Positions 1 through 6,137 of a stretch of 8,456 bases of DNA are shown here, in pieces. The DNA lies in the NCBI GenBank assembly GCA_030042885.1, contig JASHYW010000556.1, positions 1-8,456 on the forward strand, given 5' to 3'. Made by a program: the position numbers and the translations under genes. Under the pieces are notes generated by a model. That model was not told where the DNA came from. It was given only the letters and a program-made list of their open reading frames with translations, and ran no database searches. Origin of the DNA: Streptosporangiaceae bacterium (GTDB taxonomy: Bacteria; Actinomycetota; Actinomycetes; Streptosporangiales; Streptosporangiaceae). Positions within the stretch are counted from its first letter, which is position 1. Every line of letters begins with the position of its first letter.

Positions 1-927
1 GCCCAGGCTGAGCTGGAGGTACTGGGTCAGCACGAACAGCGCGCCGAACAGCCCGAACATGACCAGGCCGACGGAGCAGACCGCGGCCGAGAACCTCCTG
101 CGGCGGAAGAACGCGATGTTCAGCATCGGATGCGAGCTGGCCCGCTCCCAGGCGACGAAGGCGGCCAGCACGGCCAGGCCGCCGACGCCCGCACCGATCA
201 CCCGGGGCGATGACCAGCCGCGCACCGGCGCCTCGATCAGCGACCACAGCACCAGGCCGAGGCCGGCGATGGACATCAGCGCGCCCACCACGTCCGGCGG
301 GAGCGCGGCCGGGTTCTTCGATTCCGGGATCAGCGGCAGGGCGCACGCCGCACCGAGCACGGCGATCGGCACGTTGATCAGGAACACCGACCCCCACCAG
401 AAGTTGGCCAGCAGCACGCCGCCGACGATCGGGCCGAGCGCGATACCCAGCCCGGTGGTGCCGGCCCAGACGCCGATCGCGCGCTGGCGCTCCCCGGGGT
501 CGCGGAATATGTCGGTGATGATGGACAGCGTCGAGGGCATCATCATGGCCCCGCCGATGCCCATGCTGGCCCGGGCGGCGATCAGCATGCCCACCGAACC
601 GGAGAACGCCGCCCAGGTCGAGCCCGCGGCGAAGGCCATCAGGCCCGCTAGGAAAACTCGCTTGCGGCCGACCCGGTCCGCCAGGCTGCCCCCGACCAGG
701 AGCAGGCCGGCGAACACCATGATGTAGGCGTCGACGATCCACTGGAGCTCGGTCGTGGTGGCGTGCAAGTCGCGCACCAGGGTGGGCAACGCGACGTTGA
801 GCACCGTGTTGTCCAGTGAGGTCATCAGCAGCGAGACGCACAGCACGGCCAGGGCTAGCCACCGCGCGGGTGACGGCGCGCCTGCTTGCGGTTGCGCCGC
901 GGGGATGTTGCGGATCTGCGTAGTCAT
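1..927 (-). CDS. MFS drug exporter, DHA2 (EmrB/QacA) type, N-terminal part
   Basis: Probable proton-driven multidrug exporter of the cytoplasmic membrane, 14-helix DHA2 class. The 309 visible residues run in frame from the start to the window edge, so the C-terminal part is missing. After a polar N-terminus (about residues 1-21), the first helix ends in LDNTVLNVALP (residues 38-48), the DHA2 motif near TM1. Motif A is GSLADRVGRKR (80-90) in the TM2-TM3 loop. Motif C, typical of exporters, is GIALGPIVGGVLL (161-173). Later helices are seen around 212-232, 243-260 and 280-300. The ATG at 927 has no convincing Shine-Dalgarno sequence. A DosR-like box lies 48-61 bp upstream, so it may belong to the same regulon as its neighbours. 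The substrate cannot be told from sequence. Family sure, function general. Confidence 0.93.
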   Translation of the reverse strand, partial: MTTQIRNIPAAQPQAGAPSPARWLALAVLCVSLLMTSLDNTVLNVALPTLVRDLHATTTELQWIVDAYIMVFAGLLLVGGSLADRVGRKRVFLAGLMAFAAGSTWAAFSGSVGMLIAARASMGIGGAMMMPSTLSIITDIFRDPGERQRAIGVWAGTTGLGIALGPIVGGVLLANFWWGSVFLINVPIAVLGAACALPLIPESKNPAALPPDVVGALMSIAGLGLVLWSLIEAPVRGWSSPRVIGAGVGGLAVLAAFVAWERASSHPMLNIAFFRRRRFSAAVCSVGLVMFGLFGALFVLTQYLQLSLG

Positions 928-974
928 GACATCAGCCGATGCCACGGCGACTGCGACGACCAGAGCCCAAAGGC

Positions 975-988
975 CGGGCTAAAGTCCC
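975..988 (-). promoter_or_regulatory. DosR/DevR-like box upstream of the MFS gene
   Basis: The plus-strand sequence CGGGCTAAAGTCCC matches 12 of 14 positions of the DosR core GGGACTWWAGTCCC, the best match in the window. It ends 48 bp before the MFS start codon on the minus strand, a distance suited to overlap with a -35 region. The match is seen directly; binding is inferred. Confidence 0.6.
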
Positions 989-1042
989 TTTCGGGTGATC
1001 ATCCGCAGGTTGCTGCTGGCGTGGCGTGGGGGTCCAGGGGGT

Positions 1043-1540
1043 TCAGGCGGCCGCCCGCGTGGGTTCGCTGCACATGATCACCACCGGGCAGTGCGCGTGA
1101 TGCACGCAGTGCCGGCCGACGGAGCCGAGGAACGCGTCGGCGACGGCTCCATGACCGCGGTTGCCGATGACCAGCAGGTCCGCGCCGGCCGAGACATCCA
1201 GCAGAACCTCGGCCGGATGGCCGTTGACGATCTGGCCGGTGACCCGGTGACGGTCGGCTGGCTCGACTTCCTCGCTGATCACCGCGTCGAGGGTCTTCCG
1301 CGCGTCCTCCTCGACGTCCCCCGCCTCTTCCACGTAGACCGGCGTCCAGGCATAGCCCTGGAACCCCATCGGAACGTGCCAGGCCATGACGGCGTCCACG
1401 GTGCCGCCGGTGAGGACCGCCTGCCTGACGGCCCAGCGAAGAGCCGCTCGCGATGACGGAGAACCATCCACCCCGACCACGATCCGTGGAGCGTTCTTCG
1501 TGATGCCCGCTACCATCCCGGTCAGATCCTTCCGCGCCAT
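1043..1540 (-). CDS. Universal stress protein A (UspA family, ATP-binding type)
   Basis: Single-domain universal stress protein of 165 residues, cytosolic, expected to bind ATP and act in stress or dormancy physiology. The first strand carries VVGVDGS (residues 21-27). The ATP-loop motif G-2x-G-9x-G-S is intact: G126, G129, G139, S140 in GNRGHGAVADAFLGS, followed by the last strand CPVVIM (151-156). Start choice: ATG at 1540 with GGAG 11-14 bases upstream. ATG at 1516 with GGAAGGA upstream is almost as good and would remove eight residues. The reading frame stays open to 1636, but that extension would run through a DosR-like box, so I reject it. It resembles protein C at 2451-3062 (shared AALRWA, AWHVP and HCPVVIM/PCPVVIM patterns) more than protein B. 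The specific role is unknown. Confidence 0.93.
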   Translation of the reverse strand: MARKDLTGMVAGITKNAPRIVVGVDGSPSSRAALRWAVRQAVLTGGTVDAVMAWHVPMGFQGYAWTPVYVEEAGDVEEDARKTLDAVISEEVEPADRHRVTGQIVNGHPAEVLLDVSAGADLLVIGNRGHGAVADAFLGSVGRHCVHHAHCPVVIMCSEPTRAAA

Positions 1541-1613
1541 TCCCCCTGTTCTCCACTGACCAGCTTCTGCCGCCGGGTATGGCTTACCCAGGGCCTTTTC
1601 TCCTGGCCGGCTG

Positions 1614-1627
1614 ACGACCAAAGTCCC
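1614..1627 (-). promoter_or_regulatory. DosR/DevR-like box upstream of universal stress protein A
   Basis: Read on the minus strand this is GGGACTTTGGTCGT, 11 of 14 matches to GGGACTWWAGTCCC, with an unbroken left half. It lies 74-87 bp upstream of the ATG at 1540. It could also act as a distal site for the divergent gene at 1738, which has its own nearer box. Binding is inferred. Confidence 0.55.
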
Positions 1628-1687
1628 CCGCGGCAAGGGCCGCTTCGTCCTGGTTCTTCGTAGCGCGGCGACGCGAAAGTGAAGGCG

Positions 1688-1701
1688 GGAACTTAAGGCC
1701 G
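1688..1701 (+). promoter_or_regulatory. DosR/DevR-like box upstream of universal stress protein B
   Basis: GGAACTTAAGGCCG matches 11 of 14 positions of GGGACTWWAGTCCC, including the whole centre ACTTAAG. It ends 37 bp before the start codon at 1738. With the box at 1614-1627, the divergent pair of stress-protein genes has one site per gene. Binding is inferred. Confidence 0.5.
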
Positions 1702-1737
1702 TCTGGAGAACGAACTCTGAGCCCGGAGGACGCGATC

Positions 1738-2154
1738 ATGTACGACAGGATTCTGCTGGCGGTGGACCATTCTGAAATGTCCAAACGGGCGGTCGCCGCA
1801 GCCCGTGACCTGGCCAAACTGTCCGACGGTGAAGTATGGGTCCTGCACCTGAGGGAACGTGAGACCGGGGTCAGGAAAGTGTCCATGATGGATGAAACCG
1901 TGGCCGACGCCAACGCCGTGGTCGTGGCGGCGCTGGAGGTACTCACGACGGCTGGCGTGAAAGCCCGGGGCGAGGTCAGGAACACGACGTACGGCTATGC
2001 CGCGCGCGAGATCGCGGGCGACGCGAAAGACCATGACGCCGACGTTATCGTGATGGGCTCACATGGCCGCGGCGACCTGGCCGGCCTTGTTCTGGGCAGC
2101 ACGGTGCACAAGGTCATTCACCTGGCTGACCGGCCGGTGCTGGTCATCCGTTAG
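1738..2154 (+). CDS. Universal stress protein B (UspA family, ATP-binding type)
   Basis: Single-domain universal stress protein of 138 residues, the standard length of the family. It starts directly with the first beta strand (MYDRILLAVDHSE), and the ATP-loop motif G-2x-G-9x-G-S is present as GSHGRGDLAGLVLGS near residues 107-121, followed by the final strand RPVLVIR at the C-terminus. The ATG at 1738 has a clear GGAGGA ribosome site eight bases upstream. It differs from proteins A and C: it lacks their AWHVP segment and has a more polar middle (RERETGVRK), so it belongs to another subgroup. It is transcribed away from protein A and is followed after 80 bp by the small CGHH-motif gene, perhaps as one unit. 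ATP binding is likely from the motif; the role is unknown. Confidence 0.94.
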   Translation: MYDRILLAVDHSEMSKRAVAAARDLAKLSDGEVWVLHLRERETGVRKVSMMDETVADANAVVVAALEVLTTAGVKARGEVRNTTYGYAAREIAGDAKDHDADVIVMGSHGRGDLAGLVLGSTVHKVIHLADRPVLVIR

Positions 2155-2208
2155 ATCGGCTGTAGGACCTTGGGCATCTCAGGCAGTGATCTTGGTCTCT
2201 TCCGGCCA

Positions 2209-2219
2209 GGGACCGTCCC
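2209..2219. repeat. 11-bp palindrome GGGAC-C-GTCCC before the small CGHH-motif gene
   Basis: Two perfect half-sites identical to those of the DosR core (GGGAC and GTCCC) face each other with one base between them instead of four. It lies 16 bp upstream of the ATG at 2235. The shortened spacer makes it a poor canonical DosR box, but it could be an operator for a related regulator. A weaker 14-mer at 2186-2199 (9 of 14 matches) lies 36-49 bp before the same start. Confidence 0.3.
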
Positions 2220-2234
2220 GGCCACGTTAAAGAT

Positions 2235-2567
2235 ATGAACGCGAGATTTCTGCACCCCTCGGCTCGAGGCGATACCACCGCGGCCCAGACCGCACCCGGC
2301 GGTGCGGCTTCCGCGATCTCGGCGTCGGCCGACCCGGTCGGCCGGGCCTGCTGCTGCCCGGCCAATGCGGTCGTCCGCGTCATCATGCCGCCGACTGCCG
2401 CCCGGCCCCGCGAGACAGAACTGCTGCTGTGCGGCCACCACTACCGCGTCTCACGGCGCGCCCTCGCCGCCGCCCACGCCACCGTGCGCCAGCTCCCTGG
2501 AACACCGGCCGACACCGCGGCCTGGATCGATGTCCGCCAGTACGCCTCCGCCGCTCCGGTTAGCTGA
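2235..2567 (+). CDS. Small CGHH-motif protein, DUF7455-like
   Basis: A 110-residue protein resembling short actinobacterial proteins that I know, from memory, as DUF7455: a cysteine pair, a short beta stretch, then ELLFCGHH. Here residues 38-50 read ACCCPANAVVRVI and residues 62-69 read ELLLCGHH, followed by a helix rich in Ala and Arg (71-85). C41, C66, H68 and H69 could bind a metal. The usual CxxC spacing is replaced by three adjacent cysteines (39-41). The N-terminal 35 residues are low in complexity. The ATG at 2235 lacks a good ribosome site, so the start is uncertain. Its last 117 bp overlap the 3' end of universal stress protein C on the other strand. Function unknown. It is reported because the CGHH core is recognisable and it follows protein B on the same strand. 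Confidence 0.62.
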   Translation: MNARFLHPSARGDTTAAQTAPGGAASAISASADPVGRACCCPANAVVRVIMPPTAARPRETELLLCGHHYRVSRRALAAAHATVRQLPGTPADTAAWIDVRQYASAAPVS

Positions 2568-3062
2568 CCACGGCGACCAGCGAAGGCCCGGGGCCTGGGA
2601 CCCAGCGGGCTGGCATAACGCGGGCTTGCCGCGCATGATCACGACCGGGCACGGCGCGTGATGCGCACAGAACTGGCTGACGGATCCCAGCACCGCGCCG
2701 ACGTGCCCGCCGTGTCCCCGGCAGCCCACCACAAGCAGGTCGGCTCCTTCGGCCGCGTCGACCAGGACCTGCCCAGCTGGTCCTTCCACCACGCGCGGGC
2801 AGACCTGGATGTCGGGGTCGATGGCGTACATCTGGGCGATCGCCTGACACAGGACGTCGCGCCCGTCTTCCTGGTAGTCGGGCATGTCGGCGGCCGACAG
2901 CCAGCCGGTGCCGACCGGAACATGCCAGGCCGTCACCGCCTCCACTACGGCCCCGGTCAGCCTCGCCTGGTGGATGGCCCAGCGCAGCGCGGCCATGGAT
3001 GGCTCGAAGCCGTCTACCCCGACCACGATGCGCGGGCGCTCAGTAGTGTGTCCGCTGTCCAT
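2451..3062 (-). CDS. Universal stress protein C with unusual C-terminal tail
   Basis: Universal stress protein of 203 residues if read to its stop. The domain proper fills residues about 10-144: RIVVGVDG near the start, the ATP-loop motif with G113, G116, G126 and S127 in GCRGHGGHVGAVLGS, and the last strand PCPVVIM (137-143). ATG at 3062 has an excellent GGAGG six bases upstream; the longer open frame to 3182 has no such site. Residues 145-203 are an extra tail, rich in Gly, Arg and Pro, with no domain I recognise, and it overlaps the convergent small CGHH-motif gene. A one-base shift near the tail would instead end the protein at 2560, so tail length is the least certain part. It lies 116 bp downstream of pgk on the same strand with no DosR-like box of its own, suggesting read-through from pgk. 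Paralogue of protein A. Confidence 0.88.
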   Translation of the reverse strand: MDSGHTTERPRIVVGVDGFEPSMAALRWAIHQARLTGAVVEAVTAWHVPVGTGWLSAADMPDYQEDGRDVLCQAIAQMYAIDPDIQVCPRVVEGPAGQVLVDAAEGADLLVVGCRGHGGHVGAVLGSVSQFCAHHAPCPVVIMRGKPALCQPAGSQAPGLRWSPWSANRSGGGVLADIDPGRGVGRCSRELAHGGVGGGEGAP

Positions 3063-3087
3063 CGGACCCTCCTTACCTCCTGCTGAT

Positions 3088-3108
3088 GGCCGCCGACGCC
3101 AGGCGGCC
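3088..3108 (-). other. GC-rich hairpin between pgk and universal stress protein C
   Basis: A perfect 7-bp inverted repeat (GGCCGCC and GGCGGCC) around a 7-base loop, in the 116-bp gap between the pgk stop and the start of protein C. There is no T-run, so it does not look like a normal intrinsic terminator. It ends about 25 bp before the start codon of protein C and may moderate read-through or protect the transcript. It could also be chance in GC-rich DNA. Confidence 0.3.
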
Positions 3109-3178
3109 CTGGTTCCTGATGGCCGCGATCCGGTCGCGGGCGGCGCGAGGATCGAGGGGCGGTAGGCCGGCCTGGCGT

Positions 3179-4375
3179 TCATGGTTCCTGCAGCACGGCA
3201 AGTCCGGGCAGGGTCTTGCCCTCGATGAACTCCAGGCTGGCACCGCCGCCGGTGGAGACGTATCCGAACGCGCTCTCGGGGAAGCCGAGCGCACGGATGG
3301 CGGCCCCGGTGTCGCCGCCGCCGATCAGGGTGAACGCGCCGCTGCCGGTCAGCGCCGAGGCGACCGCGCTGGTGCCGCCGGCGTACGGCGCCAGCTCGAA
3401 GACGCCCATCGGGCCGTTCCAGAAGACCGTGCTGGCCTCGCGGATGCTGGCCGCGAACGACCTGGCCGTCTCCGGTCCGATGTCCAGGCCCATCTGGTCG
3501 GCCGGGATGGCGTCGGCCGCCACGACCTGGTGCGGCGTGCCGGCGGCGCGTTCGGGCGCCACGATGACGTCAGAGGGCAGCACGATCGCCACGCCTGCCC
3601 GCGCGGCCTGGGCGAGGTAGCCCCTGGCCAGTTCGACCTGGCCGGCCTCCAGTAGGGACGTTCCCACCTTGTGGCCCTGGGCGACCAGGAACGGGAAGGC
3701 CATGGCCCCGCCGATGAGGATGCGGTCGGCCGCGCTGATCAGGCTGCCGATCGCTTCGAACTTGTCTGCCACCTTCGCGCCGCCGAGCACCACCACATAC
3801 GGGTGGCGGATGTCCGCGGTCAGCCGGCTGAGCGCAGCGACCTCGGCCTGGACCAGGTAGCCGGCGGCGTGCGGCAGGCGCAGAGGCACGTCATAGACGC
3901 TGGCGTGCTTGCGGTGCACCGCGCCGAACCCGTCCGCCACATAGAGGTCGGCCAGGGCGGCGAGCCGGTCGGCGAACGCGCCACGCTGCGCGTCGTCCTT
4001 GCTGGTCTCGCCCGCCTCGAACCGCAGGTTCTCCAGCATGACCAGGCCGCCGGGGCGCAGCGCGGCCACTGCCGCCCGCGCGGACGGACCGACGGTATCG
4101 GCGGCCAGCTCCACCGGGCGGCCGAGCAGCTCGCTCAGCCGGGCCGCGACCGGGGCCAGCGAGTACTTGGGGTCGGGCTCGCCCTTGGGACGGCCGAGGT
4201 GAGCGCAGACGATCACCCCGGCGCCGCGGTCGAGCAGCGCGGTCAGGGTGGTCAGGGCGGCCAGGATCCGGCCGTCATCGGTGACGCGGCCGCCATCGAC
4301 CGGCACGTTGAGGTCATCGCGCACCAGGACCCGCTGGCCCGCGACCGCCAGGTCATCGATCGTCTTCATCATCAT
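3179..4375 (-). CDS. pgk: Phosphoglycerate kinase
   Basis: Converts 1,3-bisphosphoglycerate and ADP to 3-phosphoglycerate and ATP in the cytosol, the first ATP-forming step of lower glycolysis. The 398-residue length is normal. Family motifs appear in order: VLVRDDLNVP (16-25), CAHLGRPKG (57-65), MLENLRFEAGE (113-123), ADGFGAVHRKHAS (147-159), VVLGGAKVADK (195-205), GGAMAFPFL (222-230), FWNGPMGVFE (318-327), IGGGDT (351-356) and STGGGASLEF (374-383). The start is set by AAGGAG five bases before ATG at 4375; the upstream in-frame codon at 4405 lacks such a site. It is separated from gap by two genes, whereas the housekeeping actinobacterial order is usually gap-pgk-tpi, so this is probably a second, specialised copy (inference). 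A DosR-like box and a leader element shared with gap lie upstream. Universal stress protein C is probably co-transcribed behind it. Confidence 0.97.
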   Translation of the reverse strand: MMMKTIDDLAVAGQRVLVRDDLNVPVDGGRVTDDGRILAALTTLTALLDRGAGVIVCAHLGRPKGEPDPKYSLAPVAARLSELLGRPVELAADTVGPSARAAVAALRPGGLVMLENLRFEAGETSKDDAQRGAFADRLAALADLYVADGFGAVHRKHASVYDVPLRLPHAAGYLVQAEVAALSRLTADIRHPYVVVLGGAKVADKFEAIGSLISAADRILIGGAMAFPFLVAQGHKVGTSLLEAGQVELARGYLAQAARAGVAIVLPSDVIVAPERAAGTPHQVVAADAIPADQMGLDIGPETARSFAASIREASTVFWNGPMGVFELAPYAGGTSAVASALTGSGAFTLIGGGDTGAAIRALGFPESAFGYVSTGGGASLEFIEGKTLPGLAVLQEP

Positions 4376-4410
4376 CAGATCTCCTTCGGGCCAGGCGGCT
4401 GTCACCTGCC

Positions 4411-4426
4411 TCCATGGCTAGCCTGG
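4411..4426 (-). promoter_or_regulatory. Leader element shared with gap (pgk copy)
   Basis: Sixteen bases (CCAGGCTAGCCATGGA on the minus strand) are identical to a block upstream of gap at 7204-7219; the identity extends to 19 of 20 bases on the gene side. It contains the palindrome GGCTAGCC. It lies 36-51 bp before the pgk start and exactly 44 nt downstream of the DosR-like box at 4471-4484, the same spacing as at gap. It may be part of the promoter or of the 5' untranslated leader. Confidence 0.55.
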
Positions 4427-4470
4427 TGCCGTCATCGGCCGGCCGTCAGGGTCATACGCCGCTGCGGCGG

Positions 4471-4484
4471 GGGACCTTCGTCCG
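4471..4484 (-). promoter_or_regulatory. DosR/DevR-like box upstream of pgk
   Basis: GGGACCTTCGTCCG on the plus strand matches 11 of 14 positions of GGGACTWWAGTCCC and has the symmetric core GGAC-N4-GTCC. It lies 96-109 bp before the pgk ATG. A TATGAC sequence on the minus strand at 4451-4456 is a possible -10 element, which would put the -35 region inside the box at a 17-bp spacing. Binding is inferred. Confidence 0.55.
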
Positions 4485-4580
4485 GTATGCCCTGGGCGCC
4501 GAGACCGGCCGCAGCCGAGCACGGACGGGTCAGGACCGCGCCAGGGCGAGGCGGGATGGATGAGAAGGCTCCTGGCCAGG

Positions 4581-5054
4581 TCAGTGCGCGACCGCCGAGT
4601 AGCCGGAACGGGAGATGAGCCTGATCCTGGTGGCTTGCAGCCGCTTGGCGAGTACCCGGGTGATCCGCTGGTTGAGCTCGTAGCCGAGCCCGGGATCGGC
4701 CGCGCAGGCCTGCCGCACGGCTGGCGCGTCGAACTCAAAGGCCTCCACGGCGGTGGCGGCCACGGCACCGAACGCCCATTTGAACGGCGGGAACAGCCAC
4801 GACCAGCCGAGCAGGTCGCCCATGCCGATGGTCTCGATGACCACCGGTCCCTCTCCGGGAATCTGCAGGTCCACGGACACGTGGCCGGACTGGATCAGCC
4901 AGAAGCGGGTGGCGTTGCCGCCGTCCTCGAAGAGCCGGTGCCTGGCCGGGAACGTGACGTCCGAGGCGACCCCGGCGAGCACGTCCAGCTGGTCATGGGA
5001 CATGCCGTGCAAGAACGGATGCGCGGCCAGGGCCGCCGCAGTCACCTCGATCAT
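4581..5054 (-). CDS. Stand-alone cyclic-nucleotide-binding-like (CRP-type) domain protein without HTH
   Basis: A 157-residue protein made almost only of a CRP/FNR-type effector-binding beta-roll. Residues 12-60 follow the family pattern: HPFLHGMSHDQLDVLAG, then FPARHRLFEDGGNATRFWLIQSGHVSV, where the usual glycine turns are kept. The phosphate-binding cassette region (GMGDLLGWSWLFPPFKWAFG, 77-96) departs from the classical GELAL...RAATV form and has no obvious phosphate-binding arginine, so cAMP binding is doubtful. A helix follows (127-147), and the protein ends without the C-terminal DNA-binding domain of real CRP/FNR regulators. The ATG at 5054 has GAGG nine bases upstream. It may be a sensor or partner protein rather than a transcription factor. 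A DosR-like box lies 59-72 bp upstream, and pgk follows after 205 bp. Confidence 0.88.
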   Translation of the reverse strand: MIEVTAAALAAHPFLHGMSHDQLDVLAGVASDVTFPARHRLFEDGGNATRFWLIQSGHVSVDLQIPGEGPVVIETIGMGDLLGWSWLFPPFKWAFGAVAATAVEAFEFDAPAVRQACAADPGLGYELNQRITRVLAKRLQATRIRLISRSGYSAVAH

Positions 5055-5112
5055 GATTCATCACCTCGTACAGGGTCACCTTCAGCCTCGCACCGTCGCG
5101 TACCGCGGGCCA

Positions 5113-5126
5113 GGGACGTAGGTCAC
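5113..5126 (-). promoter_or_regulatory. DosR/DevR-like box upstream of the CRP-type domain gene
   Basis: GGGACGTAGGTCAC (plus strand) matches 11 of 14 positions of GGGACTWWAGTCCC. It lies 59-72 bp before the ATG at 5054. The divergent gene at 5312 has its own candidate at 5183-5196. Binding is inferred. Confidence 0.55.
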
Positions 5127-5182
5127 TCGCCATTCAGGACGATGGGCCGCGGCGGTTCCGGCCCGAGCGCGGCATCGTGCGA

Positions 5183-5196
5183 TGGACCAACGTCCC
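5183..5196 (+). promoter_or_regulatory. DosR/DevR-like box upstream of the HTH-PNPOx gene
   Basis: TGGACCAACGTCCC matches 11 of 14 positions of GGGACTWWAGTCCC, with a full GTCCC right half and a near-perfect GGAC left half. It lies 116-129 bp before the proposed GTG start at 5312, which is far, so either the leader is long or the site acts from a distance. Binding is inferred. Confidence 0.45.
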
Positions 5197-5311
5197 GGCC
5201 GGACGTGCCGGAGGCCACTCGCCGGGCGGCTGCAGGCCGCTGAGGCTGACGGTATGAGGAGCGACAGCCCCGCATGACAGCTGGCAGAACCGAGGAGGTG
5301 AAGCGGCGTCC

Positions 5312-6073
5312 GTGGCCTGGGCCCCGTCGGTTCGCGGCGCCGCGATCCCGATGAGCGTTAGTTACGTACCCAGGCAGGTACCAGGGGAGCCCAGTCGGCC
5401 GGACCAGCACGAGGCATGGACCTGGCCGTCGCCGCCCGACCCGGGTGACCTGAGCAAGCGGGTCGCGCGGCGGCGTGCGGAACTGGGGTTGAGCAGGGCA
5501 CAGGTGGCCGCCCGTGCCGGGTTGAGCCTGCGGTACGTGGAGTACCTGGAGAGATATCCGGCCCGGCCAGAGGGCGCGGCACTGCGCAGGCTCGCCGCCG
5601 CGCTGCAGACGACCCCGGCCGCACTGCTCGGAGCCGGGGCGCAGCTGCCGCCGGCGCCCGGGCGCTCGGCCCGGCCTCCCGTCGTCACCAAGCTGCTTCC
5701 GACCGAGTGCCGCCGGCTGATCGCGCCGGGCGGCATCGGGCGGATCGCGTTCGGCACGGCCTCGGGTCCGGTCGTGCTTCCGGTCAATTTCGCCGTGGTG
5801 GCGGGCACCATCGTCATCAGGACCAGCGAAGGCAGCATGATCGAGGGCCACGCGGATGATCAGGTGGCGTTCGAGGTCGATCACATCGACGAGGCGCTGT
5901 GCCAGGGCTGGAGCGTGCTCGTGCGCGGGTCGGCCCACCGCGTCGCGCACCCGGCCGAACTCCATCACGTGCAGCGGAACACCACCGTCTGGCCCTGGCC
6001 AGGCGGTGATCGCGACGTGTACGTCCGCATCATCCCGGACCGGATCACCGGCCGCCGGATCGAGAACACCTGA
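5312..6073 (+). CDS. XRE-type HTH fused to a pyridoxamine 5'-phosphate oxidase-like (split-barrel flavin) domain
   Basis: A two-domain protein of 253 residues. Residues about 46-107 are an XRE/Cro-type helix-turn-helix: LSKRVARRRAELGLSRAQVA, ARAGLSLRYVEYLE, then LRRLAAALQTTPAALLG. Residues about 126-250 are a PNPOx-like split barrel: LPTECRRLIAPGGIGRIAFG, then VVLPVNFAVVAGTIVIRT, VAFEVDHIDE, GWSVLVRGSAHRV and VRIIPDRITGRRIE. Such domains bind FMN or F420, and the M. tuberculosis DosR regulon contains a PNPOx-like protein, Rv0080. The HTH could make this a redox-responsive regulator (inference). The start is uncertain: GTG at 5312 has GAGGAGG 13 bases upstream, rather far; ATG at 5351 in the same frame has no ribosome site but would keep both domains. 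It converges with gap through the hairpin at 6088-6114. Confidence 0.9.
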   Translation: MAWAPSVRGAAIPMSVSYVPRQVPGEPSRPDQHEAWTWPSPPDPGDLSKRVARRRAELGLSRAQVAARAGLSLRYVEYLERYPARPEGAALRRLAAALQTTPAALLGAGAQLPPAPGRSARPPVVTKLLPTECRRLIAPGGIGRIAFGTASGPVVLPVNFAVVAGTIVIRTSEGSMIEGHADDQVAFEVDHIDEALCQGWSVLVRGSAHRVAHPAELHHVQRNTTVWPWPGGDRDVYVRIIPDRITGRRIENT

Positions 6074-6087
6074 CCCCGGATAGCCAA

Positions 6088-6114
6088 GCGGGGCCGCCCA
6101 TCGGGCGGCCTCGC
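6088..6114. terminator. Strong hairpin between convergent HTH-PNPOx and gap genes
   Basis: A 12-bp stem with one G-T pair: the perfect core GGCCGCCC and GGGCGGCC surrounds the loop ATC, with four further pairs outside. It begins 15 bp after the stop codon at 6073 and lies 60 bp beyond the gap stop. There is no long T-run, as is common in actinobacteria. Its position between two convergent genes suggests a bidirectional terminator. Confidence 0.75.
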
Positions 6115-6137
6115 CTTGTGCTACGGGGACGCGGCCT

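Noticed and set aside
853..864. A GGCTAGCC sequence in the MFS gene resembling the gap/pgk shared element
   Set aside because: It lies inside codons for ARWLALAV, matches only the palindromic core and some flanking bases, and is not followed by a gene start.
3063..3178. DosR-like box for universal stress protein C
   Set aside because: No 14-mer in this gap exceeds about half of the consensus positions on either strand. The gene is more likely read through from pgk.
3671..4618. A 315-codon open frame on the plus strand
   Set aside because: It is antisense to pgk and part of the CRP-type gene. The product shows no domain, while the opposite strand encodes a complete phosphoglycerate kinase.
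5123..5968. A 281-codon open frame on the minus strand
   Set aside because: It lies opposite the HTH-PNPOx gene, whose translation has two clear domains. The minus-strand product is low-complexity Arg/Pro/Gly sequence typical of a shadow frame in GC-rich DNA.
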